Assembly (NCBI RefSeq): GCF_017876775.1
Contig: NZ_JAGIOP010000001.1
Location: 558,001 to 622,000 of the forward strand
DNA length: 64,000 bases
Direction of reading: 5' to 3'
DNA from: Mycolicibacterium lutetiense
GTDB taxonomy: Bacteria; Actinomycetota; Actinomycetes; Mycobacteriales; Mycobacteriaceae
Shown: positions 16,946-26,103 of the stretch, piece by piece
How positions within the stretch are numbered: position 1 is the stretch's first letter
How the letters are laid out: every line of letters starts with the position of its first letter
Notes under the pieces: model-generated
What the model was told of the DNA's origin: nothing
Database searches by the model: none
What the model saw: the letters and a program-made list of their open reading frames with translations, nothing else
Made by a program: the position numbers and the translations under genes

Positions 16946-18847
16946 GTGGATTCACGCCCGAGCTTTCGCAATGTCGCCATCGTCGCCCACGTCGACCACG
17001 GCAAGACGACCCTAGTCGACGCGATGCTGCGGCAGTCGGGTGCCTTGACGCACCGCGGCGACGACGCGGTCGAGCGCTTGATGGACTCCGGTGACCTGGA
17101 GAGGGAAAAGGGCATCACCATCCTGGCCAAGAACACCGCGGTGCATCGGCACCATGCGGACGGCAGCATGACGGTGATCAACGTCATCGACACCCCTGGT
17201 CACGCCGATTTCGGTGGCGAGGTGGAGCGTGGCCTGTCCATGGTGGACGGTGTGGTTCTGCTGGTGGACGCCTCGGAGGGCCCGCTCCCGCAGACCCGGT
17301 TCGTGCTGCGCAAGGCCCTGGCTGCGCACCTGCCGGTGATTCTGGTGGTCAACAAGACCGACCGGCCCGACGCGCGCATCGCAGAGGTCGTCGAGGAGAG
17401 CCACGACCTGCTGCTCGACGTTGCCTCCGACCTTGACGACGAGGCCCAGGCTGCCGCCGAGAAGGCACTGGATCTGCCCACCCTGTACGCCTCGGGCCGG
17501 GCCGGTATCGCGTCGACGACGCAGCCCGCCAACGGTGAGAATCCCGACGGCGAGAATCTGGACCCACTGTTCGACGTGCTGATGGAGCACATCCCGGCAC
17601 CGTCGGGCGACCCGGAGGCGCCGCTGCAGGCCCTGGTCACCAACCTCGACGCGTCGGCCTTCCTGGGTCGTCTCGCGCTGATCCGCATCTACAACGGCCG
17701 GCTCAAGAAGGGCCAGCAGGTCGCCTGGATGCGTGAGGTGGACGGGTCCCCGGTGATCACCACCGCCAAGATCACCGAACTGCTGGCCACCGAGGGTGTC
17801 GACCGCACTCCGACGGAAGAGGCCGTCGCCGGCGACATCGTCGCCGTCGCGGGTATCCCGGAGATCATGATCGGCGACACCCTGGCCGATCCCGAGAACT
17901 CGCACGCTCTGCCGCGCATCACCGTCGACGAACCGGCCATCTCGGTCACGATCGGCACCAACACCTCGCCGCTGGCGGGCCGGGTGTCGGGGCACAAGCT
18001 GACCGCCCGCATGGTCAAGAACCGCCTCGACAGCGAACTGGTCGGCAACGTGTCGATCCGGGTCGTCGACATCGGTCGTCCCGACGCCTGGGAGGTGCAG
18101 GGCCGCGGTGAGCTGGCGCTGGCCATCCTCGTCGAGCAGATGCGGCGCGAGGGCTTCGAGCTGACCGTCGGCAAGCCGCAGGTGGTCACCAAGAACGTCG
18201 ACGGCAAGCTGCACGAGCCGTTCGAAGAGCTGACCATCGACTGCCCGGAGGAGTTCGTCGGCTCCATCACCCAGCTGATGGCCAACCGCAAGGGCCGGAT
18301 GGAACAGATGACCAACCACGCCGCCGGCTGGGTGCGGATGGACTTCGTGGTGCCCAGCCGCGGGCTGATCGGCTTCCGAACCGACTTCCTGACCGAGACG
18401 CGTGGCACCGGCATCGCCAACGCCGTGTTCGAGGGCTATCGACCGTGGGCCGGGGAGATCCGGGCCCGCCATACCGGGTCGCTGGTGAGCGACCGGTCCG
18501 GCTCGATCACCCCGTTCGCGATGATCCAGCTGGGCGACCGCGGACAGTTCTTCGTCGAGCCGGGTGAGGACACCTATGAGGGTCAGGTGGTGGGTATCAA
18601 CCCGCGCGCCGAGGATCTCGACATCAATATCACCCGCGAGAAGAAGCTGACGAACATGCGGTCGTCGACCGCCGACGTCATGGAGACGCTGGCGCGGCCA
18701 CTCGATCTGAGTCTGGAACAGGCCATGGAATTCTGTGCCGAGGACGAGTGCGTCGAGGTGACCCCCGAGGTCGTCCGCGTGCGCAAGGTTGAGCTGACGG
18801 CTTCGCTGCGGGCCCGGGCGAAGGCACGCGCGAAGGCCCGCGGATAA
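16946..18847 (+). CDS. typA: Ribosome-associated GTPase TypA/BipA
   Basis: A 633-residue translational GTPase related to EF-G, which binds the 70S ribosome and acts under stress and in 50S assembly. G1 is AHVDHGKT (residues 14-21), G3 is DTPGHADFGGE and G4 is NKTDR. The C-terminal BipA-specific part contains RKGRMEQM and SRGLIGFRTDFLTETRGTG. GTG at 16946 is used because family members begin with FRNVAIVAHVDHG; a GTG or ATG-like codon further upstream is not supported. Corresponds to Rv1165. A strong hairpin follows. Confidence 0.96.
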   Translation: MDSRPSFRNVAIVAHVDHGKTTLVDAMLRQSGALTHRGDDAVERLMDSGDLEREKGITILAKNTAVHRHHADGSMTVINVIDTPGHADFGGEVERGLSMVDGVVLLVDASEGPLPQTRFVLRKALAAHLPVILVVNKTDRPDARIAEVVEESHDLLLDVASDLDDEAQAAAEKALDLPTLYASGRAGIASTTQPANGENPDGENLDPLFDVLMEHIPAPSGDPEAPLQALVTNLDASAFLGRLALIRIYNGRLKKGQQVAWMREVDGSPVITTAKITELLATEGVDRTPTEEAVAGDIVAVAGIPEIMIGDTLADPENSHALPRITVDEPAISVTIGTNTSPLAGRVSGHKLTARMVKNRLDSELVGNVSIRVVDIGRPDAWEVQGRGELALAILVEQMRREGFELTVGKPQVVTKNVDGKLHEPFEELTIDCPEEFVGSITQLMANRKGRMEQMTNHAAGWVRMDFVVPSRGLIGFRTDFLTETRGTGIANAVFEGYRPWAGEIRARHTGSLVSDRSGSITPFAMIQLGDRGQFFVEPGEDTYEGQVVGINPRAEDLDINITREKKLTNMRSSTADVMETLARPLDLSLEQAMEFCAEDECVEVTPEVVRVRKVELTASLRARAKARAKARG

Positions 18848-18861
18848 CTTTCGAGCTGTGC

Positions 18862-18903
18862 TGCGCCAGTAGCGATATCCCCCGCGGTATCGCTACTGGC
18901 GCA
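18862..18903. terminator. Bidirectional terminator after typA
   Basis: A perfect 16-bp stem, TGCGCCAGTAGCGATA (18862-18877) with its complement (18888-18903), and a 10-base loop. It sits between typA and the convergent secreted-protein gene and has no U-tract. Confidence 0.8.
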
Positions 18904-18910
18904 ACAGTTC

Positions 18911-20242
18911 TCAGGCCGCGTCGCTCTTGGAGTCGGACTTCTTGCCGGCGCCGTCGTTCGTAGTGGCGGCACCGGTGGAGTTGCCGGCGGTGGTGGTGGC
19001 CTTGCCCGGCGTCGGGCTGTCGTTGCCACCCTTCAAGCCGAACTTCTCCTTGAGCTGATTGACGCTGGTTCGGAGATCGGTGGTGTCGGGCTTGGTCGGT
19101 GCCGACGTGTCCGAGTCGCCGGACACCTTGGCTCCGGTCTGGTGCGTGCTGAAGTTGAGGCTCTCGCGAAGCTGAGTCCGTGTCCTCGCCAGCGGTGTCG
19201 CTTTCTCGACCGCGGGCTTCTTGACCTCCACCTTCTCCGTCGTCACCGTCTCCTTCTCCGTCGTGACCGTCTCCGGTGCCGGCGGTGCCGTTTCGACGTC
19301 GAGGGTGACCAACGTCTTCGGAGCGGGAGGTTCGTTCACCTTGCTGGTGACCAATGTGTTCTGCGGATTGTTCGGATTCGCACTCGGGTCCACGCCAAGC
19401 GCTTCGCGGACGACTTCACGGACGGAGTTCGTCGCTTTCCACAACACGTCGTTCCGGAAGTCCTGAATACCGTCGGCTCGGTTGGGCAACAGCGCCTTCA
19501 GTCCGATGGGGATGGCCTGCTGGGTCGGGCCGGTGCCCATGAAGGAGTCGGCCACCCAAAGTGGAGCGCTGATGTAATCGTTGAGCATGTTGTAGACGGC
19601 GACGTTGGGCTCCATGCCGCCGGCGATGTCAAGGATCGCCTTGAGCGGTCCGAACGGGGCCAGGGCGAGGCCTTCCACCAGTCGATACCCGGAGTCGAGG
19701 GCGCCCGCAGCGAATCCGGCGAGCGGCGTGAGCACGTCGAGGGGAGTGCTGGTGTCGGCGACCCCGAGGAGGTCGGCGATCGATGACCGGAAATTATCGG
19801 TCGCTGCCCACAGCACGTCGTTGCGGAAGGCCTGAATATCGCCGGCCCGGTCGGGGAACAGCGCCGCCAGGCCCTTGCCGGTGAGTGACGTTTGGTTGAT
19901 TCCCAGGGCGGGGTCGATGGCCCACAGCGGGGCATCGATGACTTGACGGAGCGAGTTGTAGAAGGCCTGGCGGTCGCCGTCGGCGATGGCGAGGGCAGCG
20001 GCGATGGCGGCCACCGGTAGCTGTGCGATGCCTTGGACGAAACGCAACCCGGATTCGCTGAAACCCTGGAGTGCCGCAATCGGATCCGGGTTCGCCATGA
20101 GGTTGATATCCGCAACATGCGCGGCTCGCAGCGCTTCCGGGGTCTGTGCGCTGACCGGTCCGATTGCCGGGCCGATGGTGATCGCGCCTGCCGCGAGTAG
20201 CGCTGTTGCTGTTGTCATCGATTGCTTCACACCAACGTGCAT
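18911..20242 (-). CDS. Long secreted protein with internal duplication (paralogue-like 1)
   Basis: A 443-residue exported protein with a signal peptide (residues 1-32, ending VSA). Two tandem copies of a domain of about 100 residues follow (62-161 and 182-284). Both copies contain SG-x-R-x-V-x-G near the start, APLW in the middle and FRNDVLW-x-AT near the end. Then comes a Val/Thr/Glu-rich stretch (TLVTLDVE, TVTTEKETVTTEK) and a Lys/Ser/Asp tail, probably disordered. I do not recognise a function. The overall plan (signal peptide, helical core, TVTLD-like strand, charged tail) recurs in the genes at 22702 and 26104. A GGGGGAAG ribosome-binding site precedes the ATG. Confidence 0.8.
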   Translation of the reverse strand: MHVGVKQSMTTATALLAAGAITIGPAIGPVSAQTPEALRAAHVADINLMANPDPIAALQGFSESGLRFVQGIAQLPVAAIAAALAIADGDRQAFYNSLRQVIDAPLWAIDPALGINQTSLTGKGLAALFPDRAGDIQAFRNDVLWAATDNFRSSIADLLGVADTSTPLDVLTPLAGFAAGALDSGYRLVEGLALAPFGPLKAILDIAGGMEPNVAVYNMLNDYISAPLWVADSFMGTGPTQQAIPIGLKALLPNRADGIQDFRNDVLWKATNSVREVVREALGVDPSANPNNPQNTLVTSKVNEPPAPKTLVTLDVETAPPAPETVTTEKETVTTEKVEVKKPAVEKATPLARTRTQLRESLNFSTHQTGAKVSGDSDTSAPTKPDTTDLRTSVNQLKEKFGLKGGNDSPTPGKATTTAGNSTGAATTNDGAGKKSDSKSDAA

Positions 20243-20754
20243 CGTGCTTCCCCCTGTTGATTTGGTTGCTCTGGTCCGAAACTGACGTCCTCGACGATAG
20301 AGTCAACTTAAGAATTTCTCAGGTGAATTCGAGATTTTGCATACACAAAGACCATCCGATCGGCCAAGTTTCCTGGCAAGTTGTGTCATGCAACCGAAAG
20401 TCACGGATCCCTGTGTCGTTGATTTAGCTGAGGAGTAGGGGAAGGCTGTGCATCGGCATCGCCGCCAAGCAAAGTGGCGCGATCGTCCGTTGTGCCATGT
20501 TTGCGGCGTCGCGCCGGGCGCTGGCTCGTGCCGGCGTGCAATGTTGAGCAGCAATCAGATTTGATCTGGGGGTAGGTGTCCCAATCGGTCAGTTTTGGCG
20601 CCCAATATGAATCGATTGCGATTTTTTCGCGCGAATTGTCGCGGCGGGTTCACGCTCGCGATGCCTGCCGGCCACCATTTGCGGATCGAGGGGTTGGGAC
20701 GCCCTGTCGGTGCGTGGCTCAGTGCGCTTCCGGTCAGTCGATACGCTGAGGGAC
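20243..20754. other. Intergenic region between secreted gene and lpqW
   Basis: About 510 bases with no gene I can support and a lower GC content than the neighbours, especially 20290-20450. It holds the promoter of the minus-strand secreted gene, including a motif shared with the gene at 22702. The lpqW ribosome-binding site (GAGGGA) is at the right end. Confidence 0.6.
20301..20323 (-). promoter_or_regulatory. Promoter motif shared with the 22702-24069 gene
   Basis: On the plus strand this reads AGTCAACTTAAGAA then TTTCTCAGG. It lies 59-81 bases upstream of the start codon. A similar 23-base sequence lies 60-82 bases upstream of the second secreted gene; the core TCTCAG and the AGT---CT part are identical. 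On the gene's strand, TTGACT and TATCGT follow in succession. Confidence 0.45.
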
Positions 20755-22626
20755 GTGCCGTCACCCCTTCGCCGCGCCCACGGGACGATCGGCATACTCA
20801 TTTCCGTGCCGACGTTGCTGTTCAGCGGCTGTACGGTCAGCCCCCCGCCGGCACCGCAGAGCACCGAGACGACTGAGACAGCACCGCCGCCCCCGATGAA
20901 GGCGACGCAGATCATCATGGCGATCGATTCGATCGGTCCCGGATTCAATCCGCACCTGCTGTCGGATCAGTCGCCGGTGAATGCGGCCGTCGCGGCGATG
21001 GTCCTGCCGAGTTCGTTCCGGCCGGTCCCCGACCCGAAGTCCCCGACGGGCTCGCGTTGGGAGCTCGACACCACGCTGCTCGATTCGGCCGAGGTGACCA
21101 GTGAGAACCCGTTCACGGTCACCTACAAGATCCGTCCCGAGGCGCAGTGGACCGACAATGCGCCCATCGCCGCCGACGACTACTGGTATCTGTGGCGCCA
21201 GATGGTCGGCCAGCCGGGCGTTGTCGATCCGTCCGGCTACGACCTGATCACCGGAGTGCAATCGGTGGAGGGCGGCAAGCAGGCGGTGGTGACCTTCTCC
21301 CAGCCGTATCCGGCGTGGCGGGAACTGTTCAACGACATCCTCCCGGCCCACATCATCAAGGACGTTCCCGGCGGTTTCGGCGCAGGTCTGGCCCGCGCGA
21401 TGCCCGTCACCGGCGGGCAGTTCCGGGTGGACAGCATCGACCCGCAACGGGATGAGATCCTGCTGGCCCGCAACGACCGGTACTGGAGTGTGCCGGCCAA
21501 GCCCGACCTGGTGTTGTTCCGCCGGGGCGGGGCACCGGCAGCGCTTGCCGACTCGATCCGCAACGGCGACACCCAGGTAGCCCAGGTGCACGGTGGCGCA
21601 GCAACTTTCGCGCAGCTGAGCGCCATCCCGGATGTCCGTACCGCCAGGATCGTCACCCCGCGGGTGATGCAGCTGACCCTGCGCGGCGGGCAGCCCGACC
21701 TGGCGCAAGCCCAGGTGCGCAGGGCGATCCTGGGCCTGATCGACGTCGACCTGCTGGCGTCGGTGGGTGCGGGTGATGACAACACGGTGACGCTGGCACA
21801 GGCCCAGGTGCGCTCGCCGTCGGACCCCGGTTACGTCCCCACCGCACCGCCGGCCATGTCGCGGGAGGCCGCGCTGGATCTGTTGCGCGGAGCCGGCTAT
21901 CAGATCGAGCCCGCAGCCGAGCCGCCTGCAGACGGAGCATCGTCGGAACCTGACAACGGCAGGCAGCGCATCACCAAGGACGGCGCGGTACTGTCCTTGG
22001 TTCTCGGTGTGGCGTCCAACGATCCGACATCGATCGCCGTCGCCAACACCGCGGCCGATCAACTCCGCAACGTCGGTATCGACGCCTCGGTGCTGGCCCT
22101 GGATCCTGTTGCGCTCTACAGCGATGCGTTGACAAACAACCGCGTCGACGCCGTCGTCGGCTGGCGTCAGGCCGGGGGAGACCTGGCCACCAGCCTCGCC
22201 TCGCGCTACGGCTGCCGGGCGTTGGAGGCGACAGCCGTCTCTACCACGGTCCCGGGCATCGCGCCGTCGCCGTCGCCGAAGTCCACCACGAGCACCGCGC
22301 CCGTCCCGCCGGCCAGCACACCGACACCCACTCAGCCGCTTCCGGCCCCGGAATCGGACGAGCTGGTGCAGGCGCCCAGCAATATCACCGGCATCTGCGA
22401 CCACAGCATCCAGTCGAAAATCGATGGGGCGCTCGATGGTTCGCAGAACATCGCCGAGGTGATCCAGGCTGTCGAACCTCGACTGTGGAGTATGGCGACG
22501 GTTCTTCCGATCCTGCAGGACACCACGATCGTCGCGGCCGGACCGAGTGTGCAGAACGTGAGCCTGTCCGGCGCCGTGCCCGTCGGCATCGTTGGCGATG
22601 CGGGCAGTTGGGCAAAGGCGCGGTAG
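20755..22626 (+). CDS. lpqW: Lipoprotein LpqW, PIM/LAM pathway regulator
   Basis: A 623-residue lipoprotein related to the substrate-binding proteins of peptide ABC transporters (SBP family 5). The lipobox is LFSGC with Cys26. The mature part starts with Pro/Thr-rich residues and continues with [13 protein letters not shown] and [21 protein letters not shown], as in OppA-type folds, with a Pro/Ser/Thr insert near residue 510. LpqW does not feed a transporter here; in M. smegmatis it directs intermediates toward lipomannan/LAM and is genetically linked to pimE, also in this window. GTG at 20755 has GAGGGA upstream. Corresponds to Rv1166. Confidence 0.93.
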   Translation: MPSPLRRAHGTIGILISVPTLLFSGCTVSPPPAPQSTETTETAPPPPMKATQIIMAIDSIGPGFNPHLLSDQSPVNAAVAAMVLPSSFRPVPDPKSPTGSRWELDTTLLDSAEVTSENPFTVTYKIRPEAQWTDNAPIAADDYWYLWRQMVGQPGVVDPSGYDLITGVQSVEGGKQAVVTFSQPYPAWRELFNDILPAHIIKDVPGGFGAGLARAMPVTGGQFRVDSIDPQRDEILLARNDRYWSVPAKPDLVLFRRGGAPAALADSIRNGDTQVAQVHGGAATFAQLSAIPDVRTARIVTPRVMQLTLRGGQPDLAQAQVRRAILGLIDVDLLASVGAGDDNTVTLAQAQVRSPSDPGYVPTAPPAMSREAALDLLRGAGYQIEPAAEPPADGASSEPDNGRQRITKDGAVLSLVLGVASNDPTSIAVANTAADQLRNVGIDASVLALDPVALYSDALTNNRVDAVVGWRQAGGDLATSLASRYGCRALEATAVSTTVPGIAPSPSPKSTTSTAPVPPASTPTPTQPLPAPESDELVQAPSNITGICDHSIQSKIDGALDGSQNIAEVIQAVEPRLWSMATVLPILQDTTIVAAGPSVQNVSLSGAVPVGIVGDAGSWAKAR

Positions 22627-22651
22627 GAAGCAACAGCCAGAAACGAACAGT

Positions 22652-22682
22652 GGGCCCCCTCCACACCGTGTGAAGGGGGCCC
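22652..22682. terminator. Bidirectional terminator after lpqW
   Basis: GGGCCCCCT (22652-22660) pairs with AGGGGGCCC (22674-22682), with an inner CACAC/GTGTG stem. It separates lpqW from the convergent secreted-protein gene. Confidence 0.8.
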
Positions 22683-22701
22683 GCCTGGTCGCGCTGTGGG
22701 G

Positions 22702-24069
22702 CTACTTGTCGGCGCCCTTGGCCGAGTCGCTGGAGGACCCGGCCTTCTTCTCCGCGCTCTTCTTGGGGCCGGTCTTGTCCTTCTTGAGGCCGTTGGTCAA
22801 CTTCTTCGCCGCTGACTTCACCTGGTCGCGGACCGCCTTGGCGGAATTGCTGACCTTGGCCTGCCCCTTGGCAGCCTTGACCGAAGCCTTAGGCGATGCC
22901 TTGGTGACGGTCTTCGTGGCGTCGTCGCCCTCGGTGGCAGCTGCATCGGTGTCGGCAGCGGCATCCGTGGCATCGGCCGTCGGAGCCTCGACTGCACTCT
23001 CAGCTTCAGTGCTGGAAACGGCGCTGGCGATTGGAGCCGACTCTGTCTTCTCAACCTGCGGTGTCGAGGTCTCCACGGCCGCCGGGGCAGCTACCAGCGC
23101 CTTGGCCGGTGTGACATCCAGCGTCACGGTCTTGGTGGTGGAGGCGAGTGTGGAATCCAATACCGCACTCGTCTCGGACGCACCCCCGAGGCCGGGCAGG
23201 TTGCCGAGCAGATCGCCGCGATCGGCGCCCGGCGTCTTGATCGAGTTCGCGATGCCGGCAATTGCGGTCAGCACCGTCGAGATGCCTCCGCCGATGCCCC
23301 ACTGGTCCGGCGGATTCAGCAGACCGCCGGTGGGGGTGCCGAAGACGTCGTATCCGTTGAGCAGGGCGCCGGTGATGGTGGCCGGAGCATTCACCAAGGC
23401 GGTCGCGAACTCGGCCGGGTCGCCGCTGCTCGCCGCGCTGACCAGGCTGTCGATGACATGTCCGGTTGCGGCGGCGGTTACCGTCAAGGGGCTCAGCAGT
23501 CCGCTCACCAGGATCGCCGGGACCATGTCGTTGACGTGGAGGGCGAACTGTCCCAGATTTACGAACGGCTGCGCAAGCGCGGGCCACGCCATGCCCACAC
23601 CGATCTGTAGCGGCAGTGCGAGCAGGATGAAGCTCGATACCGCGCTGGCGAGGCCGTTCTCCAGATCCCCGGCCGCGATCAGATCGAGAGCGCCCTGCAT
23701 TGACGCTGGAAAGCTCGACCAACCGTCGGGGGACAGCGCGGCTTTGAGTCCGTCGGCCGTCGTCTGCGCCGCGGCGCCCAAGACATTTGCGGTGTGCAGC
23801 TGGTTGGCGATGATCTGGGTCAGGATCGGGGCCGGGTCCGCCATCCACTGTTCGCCCAGGCCGCCGATGTTCCCGACGGCGGCTCCGATCACCTCGGCCC
23901 ACAGTTCGAGGGGATTGGCGGCTGCGGTGAGATTCACCGCAGCAGACGAGGAGTCAATTGCGGGGAAGTGAGCGTCCGGAGCGGGCGGGGCCAGGGGGCT
24001 GATTGCGATGGCGCTGGCGCCTACGAGCGCGACGCCGGCGGCCAGGTACGACCGAGAAACGAGTTGCAT
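22702..24069 (-). CDS. Long secreted protein (paralogue-like 2)
   Basis: A 455-residue exported protein. The signal peptide (MQLVSRSYLAAGVALVGAS, cleavage after about residue 30) is followed by a helical core to residue 300 with NPLELWAEVIG, LTQIIANQLHTANVLG, PAEFATALVNAPATITGALLNGY and GGLLNPPDQWG. These phrases resemble the unique C-terminal regions of some PE proteins, but no PE motif is present. TKTVTLDVTPAKALV and an Ala/Thr/Lys-rich tail follow. AAGGAG precedes the ATG. It occupies the place where M. tuberculosis has Rv1167c to PE11, between lpqW and mshB. Function unknown. Confidence 0.8.
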   Translation of the reverse strand: MQLVSRSYLAAGVALVGASAIAISPLAPPAPDAHFPAIDSSSAAVNLTAAANPLELWAEVIGAAVGNIGGLGEQWMADPAPILTQIIANQLHTANVLGAAAQTTADGLKAALSPDGWSSFPASMQGALDLIAAGDLENGLASAVSSFILLALPLQIGVGMAWPALAQPFVNLGQFALHVNDMVPAILVSGLLSPLTVTAAATGHVIDSLVSAASSGDPAEFATALVNAPATITGALLNGYDVFGTPTGGLLNPPDQWGIGGGISTVLTAIAGIANSIKTPGADRGDLLGNLPGLGGASETSAVLDSTLASTTKTVTLDVTPAKALVAAPAAVETSTPQVEKTESAPIASAVSSTEAESAVEAPTADATDAAADTDAAATEGDDATKTVTKASPKASVKAAKGQAKVSNSAKAVRDQVKSAAKKLTNGLKKDKTGPKKSAEKKAGSSSDSAKGADK

Positions 24070-24128
24070 GGGATCTCCTTACGGGGACGTAACTAGGGTC
24101 GGCGCAGAAGTTACCCCAAAGTAAGTTC

Positions 24129-24151
24129 AGTTGTCTGCAAATTCTCTCAGC
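24129..24151 (-). promoter_or_regulatory. Promoter motif shared with the 18911-20242 gene
   Basis: On the plus strand: AGTTGTCTGCAAAT then TCTCTCAGC, 60-82 bases upstream of the ATG at 24069. Fourteen of the first 22 positions match the motif at 20301-20323 and the distance to the start codon is the same within one base. A TANNNT element (TACTTT) follows on the minus strand. Confidence 0.45.
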
Positions 24152-24695
24152 AGATTTTCAGCCCCCCGGAACCATCGTGCTGTCCGGCAAATGAACTCCG
24201 GGTATCTGAAATATTGCTGGTAATGCGAGTTTGTCGCGGTCAAATCGCATTGTTTCGCTACCAGATGTAGCGATATTATCCATAAGTTCGAAGCGTCATA
24301 GCAAACATTTGGCGCGCTATGCCACTCGGTTGCCAGCGGGGGTGCTGGCGATAAGTTCGGTTAGGTTACCCAGCGGTAACGTCATCCGGGCGTGGGCCGG
24401 GAAGTTAGCGCGCACACATTGGACATATGAGTGTGATCTGTAAAACAGGGGCTGCTCGGATGAGATGCCGGACACTGGTCGGGCCTGCGGTCCCGGTATC
24501 CACTCCGTTGCTTGCGTTGGCAACGAAGTGGCAGTCTCAGTCAGTTTCAAAAATTGCGGATTTCGTTGTCGGGGGTTTGCCCGGTCTGTTTAGTCGACCA
24601 TTACGTTGTTGCGCCGCTAGGCGAGCGATTTCAGGCCGATCATCGGTCTGACGGTCGGCGGTGAGTGTCTTTCTGCGCGGCCCGCAGGGCACGGC
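24152..24695. other. AT-rich intergenic region upstream of mshB
   Basis: Part of a 640-base stretch without a convincing gene. GC content by hand count is near 50 percent over 24181-24240, well below the coding regions. Short open frames (for example 24427-24651) have no ribosome-binding site and unconvincing composition. It may be a long promoter region or the decayed remains of deleted genes. Confidence 0.5.
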
Positions 24696-24701
24696 TATCG
24701 T
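24696..24701 (+). promoter_or_regulatory. -10 element of mshB
   Basis: TATCGT (TANNNT) ends eight bases before the mshB ATG, and no Shine-Dalgarno sequence is present, so a leaderless or nearly leaderless mRNA is likely. Confidence 0.5.
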
Positions 24702-24709
24702 CGATCACG

Positions 24710-25567
24710 ATGCCCAGCGAAACGCCCCGCCTGCTGTTCGTTCACGCCCATCCGGACGACGAAACCCTCACCACCGGTGCCACGATCGCGCACTACGCGG
24801 CGCTCGGCGCCGACGTGCATGTGGTGACCTGCACCCTCGGCGAAGAGGGGGAGGTCATCGGCGATCGCTATGCGAACCTGGCCGTCGACCACGCCGATCA
24901 ACTCGGCGGATACCGGATCAGCGAGCTGACCAAGGCACTGAGCGCACTCGGCATCGGCGCACCGCAATTCCTCGGCGGCCCCGGTCGATGGCGGGACTCG
25001 GGTATGGACGGTTCCTCGGCGCGCAAGCAACAGCGGTTCATCGACGCCGATTTTGATGAAGCGGTAGACGAACTCGTGCGCGTCATCGAGGATCTGCAAC
25101 CGCACGTCGTCGTCACCTACGACCCCGACGGCGGGTACGGGCACCCCGACCACAAACAGGCCCACCGCGTCACCACCGCGGCCGTCGCGGCCGCCGGCTG
25201 GACCGTCCCCAAGTTCTATTGGACGGTCATGGCCAGCACCGCGATGCGGGCCGGCCTCCAAGGCATGAAGGACGTGCCGGAGGACTGGATCCGCATCGAC
25301 GTCGGGGACGTTCCGTTCGGGTACGCCGACGACCAGATCGATGCCGTCGTCGAGGCCGGCGCCCAACTGCCGGCCAAGGTCGCCGCGATGCGCGCGCACG
25401 CCACCCAGGTCACCGTCGCACCCGACGGGAGTGGATTCGCCCTGTCCAACAACCTCGCCCTGCCGATCCTCGGTGAGGAGCATTACCTGCTCGTATCGGG
25501 CGACGCGGGCGAGCGCGATACCCGCGGGTGGGAAACCGACCTGCTGGCCGGGCTGAATCTGCAATAG
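24710..25567 (+). CDS. mshB: GlcNAc-Ins deacetylase MshB (mycothiol synthesis)
   Basis: A 285-residue LmbE-type zinc deacetylase. It removes the acetyl group from GlcNAc-inositol in the second part of mycothiol synthesis in the cytosol. The zinc site is visible as AHPDDE (His14, Asp17) and GGYGHPDH (His148); Asp16 is the likely base. [25 protein letters not shown] is characteristic of MshB rather than of the Mca amidase. It starts at the ATG at 24710; the upstream frame to 24665 is not supported. Corresponds to Rv1170. Confidence 0.95.
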   Translation: MPSETPRLLFVHAHPDDETLTTGATIAHYAALGADVHVVTCTLGEEGEVIGDRYANLAVDHADQLGGYRISELTKALSALGIGAPQFLGGPGRWRDSGMDGSSARKQQRFIDADFDEAVDELVRVIEDLQPHVVVTYDPDGGYGHPDHKQAHRVTTAAVAAAGWTVPKFYWTVMASTAMRAGLQGMKDVPEDWIRIDVGDVPFGYADDQIDAVVEAGAQLPAKVAAMRAHATQVTVAPDGSGFALSNNLALPILGEEHYLLVSGDAGERDTRGWETDLLAGLNLQ

Positions 25568-25620
25568 CCGAAACCGCACGCGGTAAGCTCCGGTCAATCA
25601 GTGGCGTCGAAGGGACATTC

Positions 25621-25728
25621 ATGGACCCCGATATGGATCCGAACCTGCAGCACTGGCAGGACCGTTTTGACAACTACCAGTGGGTGGTCGGTTCGATGGT
25701 CGGTCTGCTCGACAGCATTCCCACCTGA
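25621..25728 (+). CDS. 35-residue small protein between mshB and Rv1171-like gene
   Basis: A short open frame, MDPDMDPNLQHWQDRFDNYQ and 15 more residues, with a good ribosome-binding site (AAGGGA, six bases before the ATG). The composition (acidic, amphipathic, two Trp) looks like a real protein rather than noise. Its TGA overlaps the in-frame CTG of the next gene (CTGA), a position where coupled starts are usual. Function unknown. Confidence 0.55.
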   Translation: MDPDMDPNLQHWQDRFDNYQWVVGSMVGLLDSIPT

Positions 25729-26102
25729 ACCCGCCCTCGGACCTTGTGCTGGGCCGCGTCGTCCTGGCACTGCTCGCGGTTGACGGCGTCCTCTCAGCCG
25801 TCGTAGGCGCATTACTGCTGCCTTCACACATCGGATCGATCCCGTTTCCGATCAGCGCACTGGCTGCGGGGGCCGTCAATACCGCGCTCGTCTGGGCGGC
25901 CATGTACTGGACCGATTCCATGCGGTTGGCGGCGTTGCCGCTGTGGACATGGCTGGCCACCGTGGTGGCGATGACGTTCGGGGGGCCGGGCGGAGACATC
26001 ATCTTCGCCGGCCCGGGCGTGATGGCCTTCGGATCGCTGATCCTGATCGCCGTCGGCGCGTTACCGCCGCTGGTACTGCTCCGGCGGCATTACCTCCGCT
26101 GA
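25725..26102 (+). CDS. Four-helix membrane protein, Rv1171-like
   Basis: About 125 residues with four hydrophobic segments (for example VLGRVVLALLAVDGVLSAVVGALLL and MAFGSLILIAVGALPPLVLL) and little else; function unknown. By position it matches Rv1171. The start is unclear: the codon at 25725 is CTG and overlaps the previous stop; GTG at 25746 would remove seven residues; GTG at 25680 would add residues that merely shadow the small protein. Confidence 0.75.
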   Translation: MNPPSDLVLGRVVLALLAVDGVLSAVVGALLLPSHIGSIPFPISALAAGAVNTALVWAAMYWTDSMRLAALPLWTWLATVVAMTFGGPGGDIIFAGPGVMAFGSLILIAVGALPPLVLLRRHYLR

Positions 26103-26103
26103 C

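Noticed and set aside
20761..22404. 547-residue minus-strand frame over lpqW
   Set aside because: Shadow of lpqW; Arg/Gly/His-rich with no recognisable motif.
24427..24651. 74-codon frame in the AT-rich region upstream of mshB
   Set aside because: No ribosome-binding site or family pattern; residue use looks random. Kept only as a comment on the region.
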